A stretch of DNA of 64,000 nucleotides from Defluviicoccus sp046348835 (lineage in GTDB: Bacteria; Pseudomonadota; Alphaproteobacteria; Rhodospirillales; Defluviicoccaceae). A model generated the notes under the pieces. The model worked only from the letters and a program-made list of their open reading frames with translations. It made no database searches and was not told where the DNA came from. The position numbers and the translations under genes were made by a program. The stretch lies in assembly GCA_046348835.1 (NCBI GenBank), contig JAXMDM010000002.1:248001-312000 (forward strand). The letters run 5' to 3'. Below, piece after piece: positions 17,113-28,175 of this stretch (the stretch's first letter is position 1; each line of letters opens with the position of its first letter).

Positions 17113-17209
17113 GTGTGCGTTGCGTGCGCGGTGGAGACGTCCTGTGATGTCAGATTGGTGTTTCTGAGACAGGGATGCCCGGGCCCATCGGCCGGGTGGT
17201 GAGAGTTTT

Positions 17210-17581
17210 ATGCCGACGATCAATCAGCTCGTGCGCAATCCCCGGCAGTCTCCGGCTATGCGCAACAAGGTGCCGGCGCTTGCCGGCGCGCCGCAGAAGC
17301 GGGGGGTCTGCACCCGCGTCTACACGACGACGCCGAAGAAGCCCAACTCGGCCCTGCGTAAGGTGGCCCGCGTCCGGCTGACCAACGGCTACGAGGTCAC
17401 CAGCTACATCCCGGGCGAGGGCCACAACCTGCAGGAGCACTCGGTGGTGCTGATCCGGGGCGGCCGGGTGAAGGACCTGCCTGGCGTCCGCTATCACATC
17501 ATCCGCGGCACTCTTGATACGCAAGGCGTATCCGGGCGCCGGCAGCGCCGGTCCAAGTACGGCGCCAAGCGGCCGAAATAG
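17210..17581 (+). CDS. rpsL: 30S ribosomal protein S12
   Basis: 123 aa. The decoding-centre loops TTTPKKPNSALRKVARVRL and GGRVKDLPGVRYH carry the wild-type lysines whose replacement gives streptomycin resistance. First gene of the str operon; rpsG starts 12 bp after its stop. Confidence 0.98.
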   Translation: MPTINQLVRNPRQSPAMRNKVPALAGAPQKRGVCTRVYTTTPKKPNSALRKVARVRLTNGYEVTSYIPGEGHNLQEHSVVLIRGGRVKDLPGVRYHIIRGTLDTQGVSGRRQRRSKYGAKRPK

Positions 17582-17593
17582 GGGAGCCGAGCC

Positions 17594-18064
17594 ATGTCCC
17601 GTCGCCGTGCCGCCGAGAAGCGCGAGATCCTGCCGGATCCCAAGTTCAGTGACATCGTCATCACCAAGTTCACCAACGGGCTGATGAGCCAGGGGCGCAA
17701 GTCCGTCGCCGAGCGCATTGTCTACGGTGCGCTCGATGTCATGGAGAGGAAGGCGCGCCAGGATCCGCTGAAGCTGTTCCACGAGGCGATCGAGAACGTG
17801 AAGCCGGCGCTGGAGGTCCGTTCCCGGCGCGTCGGCGGCGCCACCTATCAGGTGCCGGTGGAGGTGCGTCCCAATCGGCGACAATCGCTGGCGATCCGCT
17901 GGATCGTCGATCTTTCGCGCAAGCGCTCGGAGACGACGATGGTGGAACGACTGGCCGGCGAACTCCTCGATGCGGCCAACAATCGCGGCGGCGCGGTGAA
18001 GAAGCGCGAGGATACCCATCGCATGGCGGAGGCCAACAAGGCCTTCTCCCATTACCGCTGGTAG
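17594..18064 (+). CDS. rpsG: 30S ribosomal protein S7
   Basis: 156 aa. Begins MSRRRAAEKREILPDPKF and includes SQGRKSVAERIVYGAL and RRVGGATYQVPVEVRPNRR. S7 initiates assembly of the 30S head on 16S rRNA and in many bacteria binds the rpsL-rpsG mRNA to repress the operon; no such site was demonstrated in the 12-bp spacer here. fusA follows after 18 bp. Confidence 0.98.
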   Translation: MSRRRAAEKREILPDPKFSDIVITKFTNGLMSQGRKSVAERIVYGALDVMERKARQDPLKLFHEAIENVKPALEVRSRRVGGATYQVPVEVRPNRRQSLAIRWIVDLSRKRSETTMVERLAGELLDAANNRGGAVKKREDTHRMAEANKAFSHYRW

Positions 18065-18082
18065 GCCGAGGCCCGTCGCACG

Positions 18083-20161
18083 ATGCCCCGCACCACTCCG
18101 CTCGAGCAGTATCGCAACATCGGCATCATGGCCCACATCGATGCCGGCAAGACGACGACGACCGAGCGCATCCTTTATTACACCGGAAAGTCGTACAAAA
18201 TCGGCGAGGTTCACGAGGGGACCGCGACGATGGACTGGATGGAGCAGGAGCAGGAACGCGGCATCACCATCACCTCGGCGGCGACGACCTGCTTCTGGCG
18301 CGACCATCGGATCAACATCATCGACACCCCGGGCCACGTCGATTTCACCATCGAGGTGGAGCGCAGCCTGCGCGTCCTCGACGGGGCGGTGGCGGTGTTT
18401 GATTCGGTCGCCGGCGTCGAGCCCCAGTCGGAGACGGTGTGGCGGCAGGCGGACAAGTACGGCGTGCCCCGGTTGTGCTTCATCAACAAGATGGATCGGG
18501 TGGGGGCGGACTACCGCCGCTGCGTCGGGATGATCCGCGAGCGCCTGGGCGCGGTGCCGCTGGTGACGCATCTGCCCATCGGCGTCGAGGCCGATTTCGC
18601 CGGCGTCGTCGACCTGATCCGGATGCGGAGCGTCGTCTGGAAGGATGAGGCGCTGGGGGCGGAGTTCGTCGTCGGCGAGGTGCCGGCGGAGTTGGCCGAT
18701 GAGGCGGCGAAACTGCGCGGTGAGCTGATCGAGCTGGCGGTGGAGCAGGACGAGGCGGTCCTCGAGGCGTACCTGGACGGCCACGAGCCCGATCTCGATA
18801 CGCTGATCGCCTGTATCCGCAAAGGGACGGTGAGCAGCGCCTTCGTTCCGGTTCTGTGCGGAACCGCGTTCAAGAACAAAGGTGTGCAGCCGCTGCTGGA
18901 CGCCGTCGTCGACTTCCTGCCGTCGCCGGTGGACGTGCCGCCGGTGAAGGGTGTCAAGCCCGGGACCGACGAGGAACTGGAGCGCAAGCCGTCCGACGAC
19001 GAGCGGTTCTCGGCGCTGGCGTTCAAGATCATGAACGACCCGTTCGTCGGCACCCTGACCTTCGTCCGGGTCTATTCGGGCGTCGCCCAGTCGGGCGAAC
19101 AGGTGCTGAACACGGTCAAGGACAAGTCGGAGCGGATCGGCCGAATGCTGCTGATGCACGCCAATTCGCGCGAAGAGGCCCGCGAGGCGCGCACCGGCGA
19201 CATCATCGCCCTGCCCGGCCTCAAGCAGACGACCACCGGCGATACCCTTTCGGATCCGCGCCACCCGATCATCCTCGAGCGGATGGAGTTTCCCGACCCG
19301 GTGATCGAGGTGGCGGTCGAGCCGAAGACCAAGGCCGACCAGGAAAAGATGGGCATGGCGCTCGCCCGCCTCGCCAACGAGGATCCCTCGTTCCGGGTGT
19401 CGACCGACATCGAGAGCGGGCAGACGGTGATCAAGGGAATGGGCGAACTCCACCTGGAGATCATCGTCGATCGCATGCGCCGGGAGTTCAAGGTGGACGC
19501 CAATGTGGGTCAGCCGCAGGTGGCGTACCGGGAGACGATCTCCAAGACCGCCGAGATCGACTATACCCACAAGAAGCAGACCGGCGGCGCCGGTCAGTTC
19601 GCCCGCATCTCGCTGCGCTTCGAGCCGCTGGAGTCGGGGTCCGGCTTCCAGTTCGAAAGCAAGATCGTCGGCGGCGCGGTGCCGCGGGAGTACATTCCCG
19701 GCGTTCAGAAGGGCCTCGAGCAGGCCCGCGAGAGCGGCGTCATCGCCGGCTTTCCGGTCATCGACTTCAAGGCGAGCCTGATCGACGGCGCCTATCACGA
19801 CGTGGATTCCAGCGTCCTCGCCTTCGAGATCGCCGCCCGCGCGGCCTTTCGCGAGGGGCTGCCGAAGGCGGGGCCGAAGCTTCTGGAGCCGGTGATGGAC
19901 GTGGAGGTGGTGACGCCGGAAGACTACATGGGCGACATCATCGGCGACCTGAACAGCCGCCGCGGCCAGATCGTCGGCATGGACCAGCGGGGCAACGCTC
20001 GGGTGATCAACGCGCTGGTGCCGCTGGCGACGATGTTTGGATACGTCAATACGCTCAGGTCGATGAGCCAGGGGCGGGCGCAATACACGATGCAATTCGA
20101 CCGGTACGCGGACGTGCCGCAGCAGATTTCGGAAGAAGTCCGCCAGCGGCTGGCCGGCTGA
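18083..20161 (+). CDS. fusA: elongation factor G
   Basis: 692 aa, the usual length. GTPase motifs are AHIDAGKTT (P-loop), DTPGHVDF (switch II) and NKMDR. The five-domain body includes the domain III-V segments FEPLESGSGFQFESKIVGGA and YMGDIIGDLNSRRGQI. EF-G drives translocation of tRNA and mRNA and, with RRF, ribosome recycling. Encoded between S7 and EF-Tu as in the standard str operon. Confidence 0.99.
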   Translation: MPRTTPLEQYRNIGIMAHIDAGKTTTTERILYYTGKSYKIGEVHEGTATMDWMEQEQERGITITSAATTCFWRDHRINIIDTPGHVDFTIEVERSLRVLDGAVAVFDSVAGVEPQSETVWRQADKYGVPRLCFINKMDRVGADYRRCVGMIRERLGAVPLVTHLPIGVEADFAGVVDLIRMRSVVWKDEALGAEFVVGEVPAELADEAAKLRGELIELAVEQDEAVLEAYLDGHEPDLDTLIACIRKGTVSSAFVPVLCGTAFKNKGVQPLLDAVVDFLPSPVDVPPVKGVKPGTDEELERKPSDDERFSALAFKIMNDPFVGTLTFVRVYSGVAQSGEQVLNTVKDKSERIGRMLLMHANSREEAREARTGDIIALPGLKQTTTGDTLSDPRHPIILERMEFPDPVIEVAVEPKTKADQEKMGMALARLANEDPSFRVSTDIESGQTVIKGMGELHLEIIVDRMRREFKVDANVGQPQVAYRETISKTAEIDYTHKKQTGGAGQFARISLRFEPLESGSGFQFESKIVGGAVPREYIPGVQKGLEQARESGVIAGFPVIDFKASLIDGAYHDVDSSVLAFEIAARAAFREGLPKAGPKLLEPVMDVEVVTPEDYMGDIIGDLNSRRGQIVGMDQRGNARVINALVPLATMFGYVNTLRSMSQGRAQYTMQFDRYADVPQQISEEVRQRLAG

Positions 20162-20192
20162 CGGGCGCCTGGGACAAGCGGAGCGCGAGGAT

Positions 20193-21383
<1,191 letters not shown>

Positions 21384-21428
21384 CCCCGCGCGCATCCCGA
21401 CGAACCGGCCGAGGACGGACTACACATC

Positions 21429-21737
<309 letters not shown>

Positions 21738-21748
21738 GGGCCGGACCG

Positions 21749-22504
21749 ATGCGAACCGGACTGATCGCGCAAAAGCTGGGCATGTCGCGGCTGTTCGTCG
21801 CCGACGCGTCGCATGTGCCGGTGTCGGTGCTGCGGGTGGACGGCTGCCAGGTGGTGGCGCAGCGCACCGAGGAGAAGGACGGCTACGCGGCGGTTCAGCT
21901 CGGCATCGGGGCGGTCAAGGTGAAGAACGTGACCAAGCCGATGCGGGGACACTTCGCCAAGGCGGGGGTGGAACCGAAGCGGAAGCTGGTGGAGTTCAGG
22001 GTCGACGCCGAGGGCCTCATCGACGTCGGCGCCGAGCTTTCGGTGGAGCACTTCGTTCCCGGCCAGAAGGTGGACGTTACCGGGGTGTCCATCGGCAAGG
22101 GATTCGCCGGCTCGATGAAGCGCCACAACTTCGGCGGCTTGCGGGCCACCCATGGCGTGTCCATCAGCCACCGCAGCCACGGTTCCACCGGCAACCGCCA
22201 GGATCCGGGGCGCGTCTTCAAGGGCAAGAAGATGGCCGGGCACATGGGTGCCAAGCAGGTGACGGTGCAGAACCTGGAAGTGGTTTACACGGACGCCGAG
22301 CGGGGCCTGATCCTGATCAAGGGCGGCGTGCCCGGGTCTAAGGGCGGCTTCGTGCTGATCCGGGACGCGGCGAAGAAAAAGGCGCCGGACGGCCTGCCGC
22401 TGCCGGCGGCGATCCGCCGGGCACCGACGGCTACGGCAGAAGCGGCGAGCGCGCCCCCGGCCCCTGCGGGTGATGCCGCGGCGGCGGGCGATAGCGAGGA
22501 GTAG
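21749..22504 (+). CDS. rplC: 50S ribosomal protein L3
   Basis: 251 aa from the ATG at 21749, the start that gives the family N-terminus MRTGLIAQKLGMSR and is spaced 7 bp from GAGGG; an in-frame GTG at 21734 overlaps the rpsJ stop and is less likely. The centre has NFGGLRATHGVSISHRSHGS and the PGRVFKGKKMAGHMG loop near the peptidyl-transferase centre. About 30 Ala/Pro/acid-rich residues extend the C-terminus beyond the E. coli protein. Confidence 0.97.
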   Translation: MRTGLIAQKLGMSRLFVADASHVPVSVLRVDGCQVVAQRTEEKDGYAAVQLGIGAVKVKNVTKPMRGHFAKAGVEPKRKLVEFRVDAEGLIDVGAELSVEHFVPGQKVDVTGVSIGKGFAGSMKRHNFGGLRATHGVSISHRSHGSTGNRQDPGRVFKGKKMAGHMGAKQVTVQNLEVVYTDAERGLILIKGGVPGSKGGFVLIRDAAKKKAPDGLPLPAAIRRAPTATAEAASAPPAPAGDAAAAGDSEE

Positions 22505-22510
22505 GCCGGG

Positions 22511-23131
22511 GTGGAAAGGGACGTCATCAATCTGGCGAGCGAGACGGTCGGAACGGTCGATCTGGACGATGCCATCTTCGGCGTCGCCGTTCGCCCCGAC
22601 ATCCTCGCCCGCACCGTCAACTGGCAATTGGCCAAGCGCCGCGCCGGCACCCACAAGACCAAGCTGCGCGGCGAGGTGGCCCGGAGCGGCAAGAAGCCGT
22701 ACAAGCAGAAGGGTACCGGCCGCGCCCGCCAGGGGTCGACCAAGGGTCCGCACATGCGGGGCGGCGGCATCGTCTTCGGCCCGCTGCCGCGCGATCACGC
22801 CATCGACCTGCCGAAGAAGGTGCGACGGCTGGCGCTGAAGTGCGCGCTGTCGGCGAAGCTGGCGGAAGGCTCGCTGATCGTTCTCGACAAGGCGGAGTTG
22901 GAGGAGCCGAAGACCAAGGTTCTCGCCGCCTGCGTCGAGAAGCTCGGCTGGCAGAAGGTGCTCATCATCGATGGTGCCGCGATCGAGACCAATTTCGCTC
23001 GCGCGGCGAAGAACCTGATGGGCTTCGACGTCCTGCCCACGGCGGGCGCCAACGTCTACGACATCCTTCGCCACGGTACGGTCGTCGTGACCCGCGCCGG
23101 GGTGGAAAAGCTGAAGGAGCGGCTCGCATGA
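22511..23131 (+). CDS. rplD: 50S ribosomal protein L4
   Basis: 206 aa, GTG start. The exit-tunnel loop KPYKQKGTGRARQGSTKGPH is characteristic. In E. coli L4 also represses the S10 operon. The stop codon overlaps the rplW start (ATGA). Confidence 0.97.
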   Translation: MERDVINLASETVGTVDLDDAIFGVAVRPDILARTVNWQLAKRRAGTHKTKLRGEVARSGKKPYKQKGTGRARQGSTKGPHMRGGGIVFGPLPRDHAIDLPKKVRRLALKCALSAKLAEGSLIVLDKAELEEPKTKVLAACVEKLGWQKVLIIDGAAIETNFARAAKNLMGFDVLPTAGANVYDILRHGTVVVTRAGVEKLKERLA

Positions 23132-23454
23132 GCAAGCCCTGGCGACGGCGGGAAGTGAAGCTCGGCACCGAACGCGCCTATGAGGTGGTGCGGCGGCCGG
23201 TGATCACCGAGAAGGCGACGATGGTCTCGGAGCACAATCAGGTGGTGTTTCAGGTCGCCCTCGACGCCTCGAAGCCGGAGATCAAGGCGGCGGTGGAGCG
23301 GCTGTTCAAAGTGAAGGTGAAGGCGGTCAACACGTTGCGTCAGGTCGGCAAGATCAAGCGGGTGCGCGGTCGTCCCGGTCAGCGGGCGGAGACCAAGAAA
23401 GCGATCGTGACCCTGGTCGAGGGGCACGCGATCGACGTGACCACCGGGCTCTAG
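23128..23454 (+). CDS. rplW: 50S ribosomal protein L23
   Basis: 108 aa beginning at the ATG that overlaps the rplD stop by 4 bp. Contains VVRRPVITEKATMVSE and the basic loop GKIKRVRGRPGQRAETKKAIV. L23 lines the tunnel exit and docks trigger factor and SRP. Confidence 0.97.
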   Translation: MSKPWRRREVKLGTERAYEVVRRPVITEKATMVSEHNQVVFQVALDASKPEIKAAVERLFKVKVKAVNTLRQVGKIKRVRGRPGQRAETKKAIVTLVEGHAIDVTTGL

Positions 23455-23472
23455 GCGGAGTCGCATAAGGCG

Positions 23473-24303
23473 ATGGCACTGAAGCAATACAAGCCGACGA
23501 CGCCCGGTCAGCGGGGGCTCGTCCTCATCGATCGCTCCGGCATGTGGAAGGGCAAGCCGGAGAAGGGGTTGACCGAAGGGCTGCGCGGCCACGGCGGCCG
23601 CAACAACCGCGGGCGGGTGACGGCGCGCCGGCGCGGCGGCGGCCACAAGCGGCGCTACCGCATCGTCGACTTCAAGCGACGCAAGGTGGACGTGCCGGCC
23701 ATCGTCGAGCGGCTGGAGTACGACCCCAACCGGACGGCGTTCATCGCCCTGATCCGCTACGAGGACGGCGAGCTCGCCTATATCCTGGCGCCGCAACGGC
23801 TGGCGGTGGGCGATACCGTCGTCGCCGGGCGGACCGCCGACATCAAGCCCGGCAACGCCCTGCCGATGCAGAACATCCCGGTCGGCACGATCATCCACAA
23901 CGTGGAGATGAAGCCGGGCAAGGGCGGGCAGATCGCCCGGTCGGCGGGGACCTATGCCCAGCTGATCGGCAAGGATCAGGGCTATGCCCAGCTGCGCCTG
24001 AACTCGGGCGAGCTCCGGATGGTGCGGGCGGAGTGCATGGCGACGGTCGGCGCGGTGTCCAACCCGGACCAGCAGAACATCAAGATCGGCAAGGCCGGGC
24101 GTTCACGGTGGCTCGGCAAGCGGCCGAGCGTCCGCGGCGTGGCAATGAACCCGATCGATCATCCGCACGGCGGCGGCGAGGGCAAGACGTCCGGCGGCCG
24201 TCATCCGGTCACCCCCTGGGGCAAGCCAACCAAGGGGAAGCGGACGCGAAACAACAAGCGCACCGACGCGATGATCATGCGTCGTCGGCATCGCGACAAG
24301 TAG
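23473..24303 (+). CDS. rplB: 50S ribosomal protein L2
   Basis: 276 aa. Contains GRNNRGRVTARRRGGGHKRR and, near the C-terminus, AMNPIDHPHGGGEGKT, including the conserved His next to the peptidyl-transferase centre. Standard position between L23 and S19. Confidence 0.98.
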   Translation: MALKQYKPTTPGQRGLVLIDRSGMWKGKPEKGLTEGLRGHGGRNNRGRVTARRRGGGHKRRYRIVDFKRRKVDVPAIVERLEYDPNRTAFIALIRYEDGELAYILAPQRLAVGDTVVAGRTADIKPGNALPMQNIPVGTIIHNVEMKPGKGGQIARSAGTYAQLIGKDQGYAQLRLNSGELRMVRAECMATVGAVSNPDQQNIKIGKAGRSRWLGKRPSVRGVAMNPIDHPHGGGEGKTSGGRHPVTPWGKPTKGKRTRNNKRTDAMIMRRRHRDK

Positions 24304-24321
24304 GTCGAGAGGAGGGGAAGG

Positions 24322-24600
24322 GTGCCCCGGTCGGTATGGAAAGGGCCGTTCGTCGACGGCTATCTGCTGAAGAAGGCGGAGACTGTGCGCGCTGCCAAGC
24401 GCAACGAGATCATCCGCACCTGGTCGCGGCGGTCGACGATCATTCCGCAGTTCGTCGGGCTGACCTTCGGCGTGCACAACGGCAAGAAGTTCATCCCGGT
24501 GCTGGTCACCGAGAACATGGTCGGCCACAAGTTCGGCGAATTCTCGCCGACGCGGATCTTCCACGGCCACTCAGGCGACAAGAAGGCGAAGAGAGGCTAG
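24322..24600 (+). CDS. rpsS: 30S ribosomal protein S19
   Basis: 92 aa with a GTG start preceded by GAGGGGAAGG. Signature RSVWKGPFVDGYLLKKAE and VGLTFGVHNGKKFIPV are present. Binds 16S rRNA in the 30S head together with S13. rplV starts 3 bp after its stop. Confidence 0.97.
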   Translation: MPRSVWKGPFVDGYLLKKAETVRAAKRNEIIRTWSRRSTIIPQFVGLTFGVHNGKKFIPVLVTENMVGHKFGEFSPTRIFHGHSGDKKAKRG

Positions 24601-24603
24601 ATT

Positions 24604-24986
24604 ATGGGAAAGCCGGCGAACACGCGCAGACTGGGAGAGAACGAGGCGGAAGCCTCGGTGACGCAACTGCGGGTGAGTCCGCGCAAGCTCAACGCCGTTG
24701 CCGGGCTGATCCGCGGCAAGGCCTGCGGCCGGGCGTTGGCGGAGTTGCAGTTCTGCCGGCGGCGCATCGCCCACGACGTGCGTAAGGTGTTGCAGTCGGC
24801 GATCGCCAATGCCGAGAACAACCACCAGTTGGACGTCGACCGCCTGATCGTCGCCGAGGCGACGGTGGGTAAGGCGCTGGTGATGAAACGGTTCACCCCG
24901 CGGGCGCGGGGACGGGCCGCCCGGATCGAGAAACCGTTCAGCAAGCTGCGCGTGGTCTTGCGCGAGCAACAGGAGGAGGCCCGCTG

Positions 24987-24987
<1 letters not shown>
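24604..24987 (+). CDS. rplV: 50S ribosomal protein L22
   Basis: 127 aa. Contains LRVSPRKLNAVAGLIRGK and the tunnel-constriction hairpin VMKRFTPRARGRAARIEKPF, the macrolide-related loop. Ends in TGATG, so the last base of the stop is the first base of rpsC. Confidence 0.97.
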
Positions 24988-25664
<677 letters not shown>

Positions 25665-25685
25665 GCCGGGTACGGAAAGCCAGAG

Positions 25686-26105
25686 ATGCTAAGCCCGAAA
25701 CGCACGAAGTTCCGTAAGCAACACAAGGGCCGTATTCACGGTCAGGCGAAGGGTGCCACCGAGTTGAATTTCGGCACCTATGGCCTTAAGGCGATGCAGC
25801 CCGACCGGATCACCGCCCGCCAGATCGAGGCGGCGCGGCGAGCGATCACCCGGTTCATGCGCCGCACCGGCCGCGTCTGGATCCGCATCTTCCCCGACGT
25901 TCCGGTGTCGAGCAAGCCGGCGGAGGTGCGCATGGGCGGCGGCAAGGGCGCGCCCGAATTCTGGGTGTGTCGGGTCAAGCCCGGACGGATCATGTTCGAG
26001 GTGGACGGCGTCCCGCGCGACGTGGCGAGGGAAGCGCTGCAGTTGGCCGCGGCGAAGCTTCCGATCCGGACCCGCTTCGTCGGTCGCCTCGGCGAGGAGG
26101 AATAG
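25686..26105 (+). CDS. rplP: 50S ribosomal protein L16
   Basis: 139 aa starting MLSPKRTKFRKQHKGRIHG; also contains RRTGRVWIRIFPDVPVSSKP and RMGGGKGAPEFWV. The conserved arginine region that is hydroxylated by YcfD in some proteobacteria is present, but no hydroxylase gene is in the window. Confidence 0.97.
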   Translation: MLSPKRTKFRKQHKGRIHGQAKGATELNFGTYGLKAMQPDRITARQIEAARRAITRFMRRTGRVWIRIFPDVPVSSKPAEVRMGGGKGAPEFWVCRVKPGRIMFEVDGVPRDVAREALQLAAAKLPIRTRFVGRLGEEE

Positions 26106-26110
26106 CGGCG

Positions 26111-26320
26111 ATGAAAGCGTCGGACCTGCGGGCGAAGACGGATGACGAACTGGTGGAGCAACTGCATCGTTTGCGCAAGGAGGCGTTCAACCTGCGCTTT
26201 CAGGTGGCGAGCGGGCAGTTGGAGAACACGGCGCGGCGGCGCGCGGTCAGGCGCGGCATCGCCCAGGTCAAGACCATTCTCGGCGAGCGTCGGCGCAAGC
26301 CGGCAGTGGCCAAGGCATAA
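26111..26320 (+). CDS. rpmC: 50S ribosomal protein L29
   Basis: 69 aa from the ATG at 26111, 5 bp after the rplP stop. MKASDLRAKTDDELVEQLHR and LENTARRRAVRRGIAQVKTIL match the two-helix L29 fold at the tunnel exit. Confidence 0.96.
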   Translation: MKASDLRAKTDDELVEQLHRLRKEAFNLRFQVASGQLENTARRRAVRRGIAQVKTILGERRRKPAVAKA

Positions 26321-26335
26321 GGGATAGAGTGGACG

Positions 26336-26572
26336 ATGCCGAGACGCGTACTGCAGGGCGTGGTGGTGAGCGACAAGACGGAGAAGACGATCGTCGTCCT
26401 CGTCGAGCGACGGGTCATGCATCCGATCTATAAGAAGTTCATCCGCCGCTCGAAGAAGTATATGGCGCACGACGAAACCAATGCCTGCAAGACCGGCGAT
26501 GTCGTTCGCATTCGCGAGTGCCGGCCGATATCGCGGCGGAAATGCTGGGAAGTGCTGAACGAGCCGGCATGA
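26336..26572 (+). CDS. rpsQ: 30S ribosomal protein S17
   Basis: 78 aa. Contains GVVVSDKTEKTIVVLVERR, KKYMAHDETNACKTGDVVRI and ECRPISRRKCWEV, the OB-fold primary rRNA-binding protein S17. Last gene of the S10 operon in the E. coli scheme; rplN follows after 28 bp with no terminator visible. Confidence 0.97.
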   Translation: MPRRVLQGVVVSDKTEKTIVVLVERRVMHPIYKKFIRRSKKYMAHDETNACKTGDVVRIRECRPISRRKCWEVLNEPA

Positions 26573-26600
26573 CCGGGGCGGCTGAAGAAAAGGTGAGACC

Positions 26601-26969
26601 ATGATCCAAGTCGAAACGAACTTGGACGTCGCCGACAATTCGGGGGCACGGCGGGTGCAGTGCATCCGGGTGCTCGGGGGGTCGCGGCGCAAATACGCTT
26701 CCGTCGGCGACATCATCGTCGTCTCGGTGAAGGACGCGATCCCGCGCGGCCGGGTGAAGAAGGGCGAGGTGACTCGCGCCGTCGTCGTCCGCACGGCCAA
26801 GGACATCCGTCGCGCCGACGGCTCGGTGATCCGCTTCGACCGCAACGCCGCGGTGTTGATCAACAAGCAGGGCGAGCCCATTGGCACCCGCATCTTCGGT
26901 CCGGTCACCCGTGAACTGCGCTCCAAGGGCTACATGAAGATCATCTCGCTGGCCCCGGAGGTGCTGTGA
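26601..26969 (+). CDS. rplN: 50S ribosomal protein L14
   Basis: 122 aa. Starts MIQVETNLDVADNSGARRV and ends REKGYMKIISLAPEVL-like (here RSKGYMKIISLAPEVL). L14 is at the subunit interface, where RsfS binds. Its stop overlaps the rplX start by one base. Confidence 0.98.
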   Translation: MIQVETNLDVADNSGARRVQCIRVLGGSRRKYASVGDIIVVSVKDAIPRGRVKKGEVTRAVVVRTAKDIRRADGSVIRFDRNAAVLINKQGEPIGTRIFGPVTRELRSKGYMKIISLAPEVL

Positions 26970-27286
26970 TGGCGGCAAAGATCAGAAAGGGCGACCGGGT
27001 GATCGTCCTCACCGGCCGCTCCAAGGGTAAGGTCGGCGAGGTGCTGAAGGTGATGCCGAAGGAGAGCCGGGCGCTGGTGCAGGGCGTGAACGTGGTGAAG
27101 CGCCACGTCCGGCCGAGCATGCGCACCCAGGGCGGGATCGTCGAGCAGGAGGCGCCGATTGCGATCTCCAACCTCGCCCATCTCGATCCGAAAACCAACC
27201 AGCCGACGCGCGTCGGATTCCGCCTTCTCGAAGACGGCCGCAAGGTCCGCTTCGCCAAGCGGTCCGGCGAAATGATCGACAGATAG
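26969..27286 (+). CDS. rplX: 50S ribosomal protein L24
   Basis: 105 aa from the ATG at 26969 (TGATG overlap with rplN); an in-frame GTG 3 bp earlier is possible but needless. The KOW motif KGDRVIVLTGRSKGKVGEV is at the N-terminus, followed by VVKRHVRPSM. L24 is one of the two initiators of 50S assembly. Confidence 0.97.
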   Translation: MAAKIRKGDRVIVLTGRSKGKVGEVLKVMPKESRALVQGVNVVKRHVRPSMRTQGGIVEQEAPIAISNLAHLDPKTNQPTRVGFRLLEDGRKVRFAKRSGEMIDR

Positions 27287-27298
27287 GGGGCGGGATCG

Positions 27299-27838
27299 AT
27301 GTCACGCCTGCGCGACCACTACAATCAGGCCGTTCGCGGCATGATGCAGGAGCAGTTCCGCTACGCCAATCCCATGGAGATCCCGCGCATCACCAAGGTG
27401 GTGCTCAACATGGGCGTCGGCGAAGGGGTGCAAGATCGCAAGAAGGTCGAAGCCGCGGTCGGCGACATGACCCTGATCGCGGGCCAGAAGCCGGTGGTCT
27501 CGCGGGCGAAGCGGTCGATCGCCGGGTTCAAGCTCCGTGAGGGAATGGCCATCGGCTGCAAGGTGACGCTGCGGCGGGAGCGCATGTACGAGTTCCTCGA
27601 CCGACTGATCACCATCGCCCTGCCGCGCGTTCGCGATTTCCGCGGGCTGTCGCGGAAGAGCTTCGACGGCCGCGGCAACTTCGCGATGGGTGTGAAGGAG
27701 CAGATCATCTTTCCGGAGATCTCCTACGACAAGGTGGACGAGATCCGCGGTTTCGACATCGTAATCTGCACCACGGCCAAAACCGACGCCGAAGCGCAGG
27801 CGCTTCTCAAGGCGTTCGACATGCCCTTCGTCAACTGA
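27299..27838 (+). CDS. rplE: 50S ribosomal protein L5
   Basis: 179 aa. Contains PRITKVVLNMGVGEG, TLIAGQKPVVSRAKRSIAGF and RDFRGLSRKSFDGRGNF. L5 binds 5S rRNA and contacts the P-site tRNA and S13. Confidence 0.98.
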   Translation: MSRLRDHYNQAVRGMMQEQFRYANPMEIPRITKVVLNMGVGEGVQDRKKVEAAVGDMTLIAGQKPVVSRAKRSIAGFKLREGMAIGCKVTLRRERMYEFLDRLITIALPRVRDFRGLSRKSFDGRGNFAMGVKEQIIFPEISYDKVDEIRGFDIVICTTAKTDAEAQALLKAFDMPFVN

Positions 27839-27859
27839 AGGGAGCTTTCGGGGACCGAC

Positions 27860-28165
27860 ATGGCGAAAAAGAGCTTGTACGAGCGGAACGAGAAACGGAA
27901 GCGGCTGGCGGCGAAGTTCGCCAACAAGCGGGCGCACCTGCGCAGCTTGGCGAAGGATCAGACGCGAACGCCGGAGGACCGGTTCATCGCGCGCCTCAAG
28001 CTGGCGGAGCTGCCGCGCAACGCCTCGCCCACACGCATCCGTCTGCGTTGCAACCTGACCGGTCGCCCGCGCGGCAATTACCGCAAGTTCGGCCTGTCGC
28101 GCATTGCCGTGCGTGACCTGGCGTCGGCCGGGCAGATCCCGGGCATGGTCAAGGCAAGTTGGTAG
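27860..28165 (+). CDS. rpsN: 30S ribosomal protein S14, zinc-free long form
   Basis: 101 aa. The C-terminal part RCNLTGRPRGNYRKFGLSRI and FRELA-type region (VRDLASAGQIPGMVKASW) identifies S14. The paired CxxC motifs of the zinc-binding short form are absent, so this is the long C-minus paralogue usual in alphaproteobacteria. Confidence 0.97.
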   Translation: MAKKSLYERNEKRKRLAAKFANKRAHLRSLAKDQTRTPEDRFIARLKLAELPRNASPTRIRLRCNLTGRPRGNYRKFGLSRIAVRDLASAGQIPGMVKASW

Positions 28166-28175
28166 GAGCCGGCCG

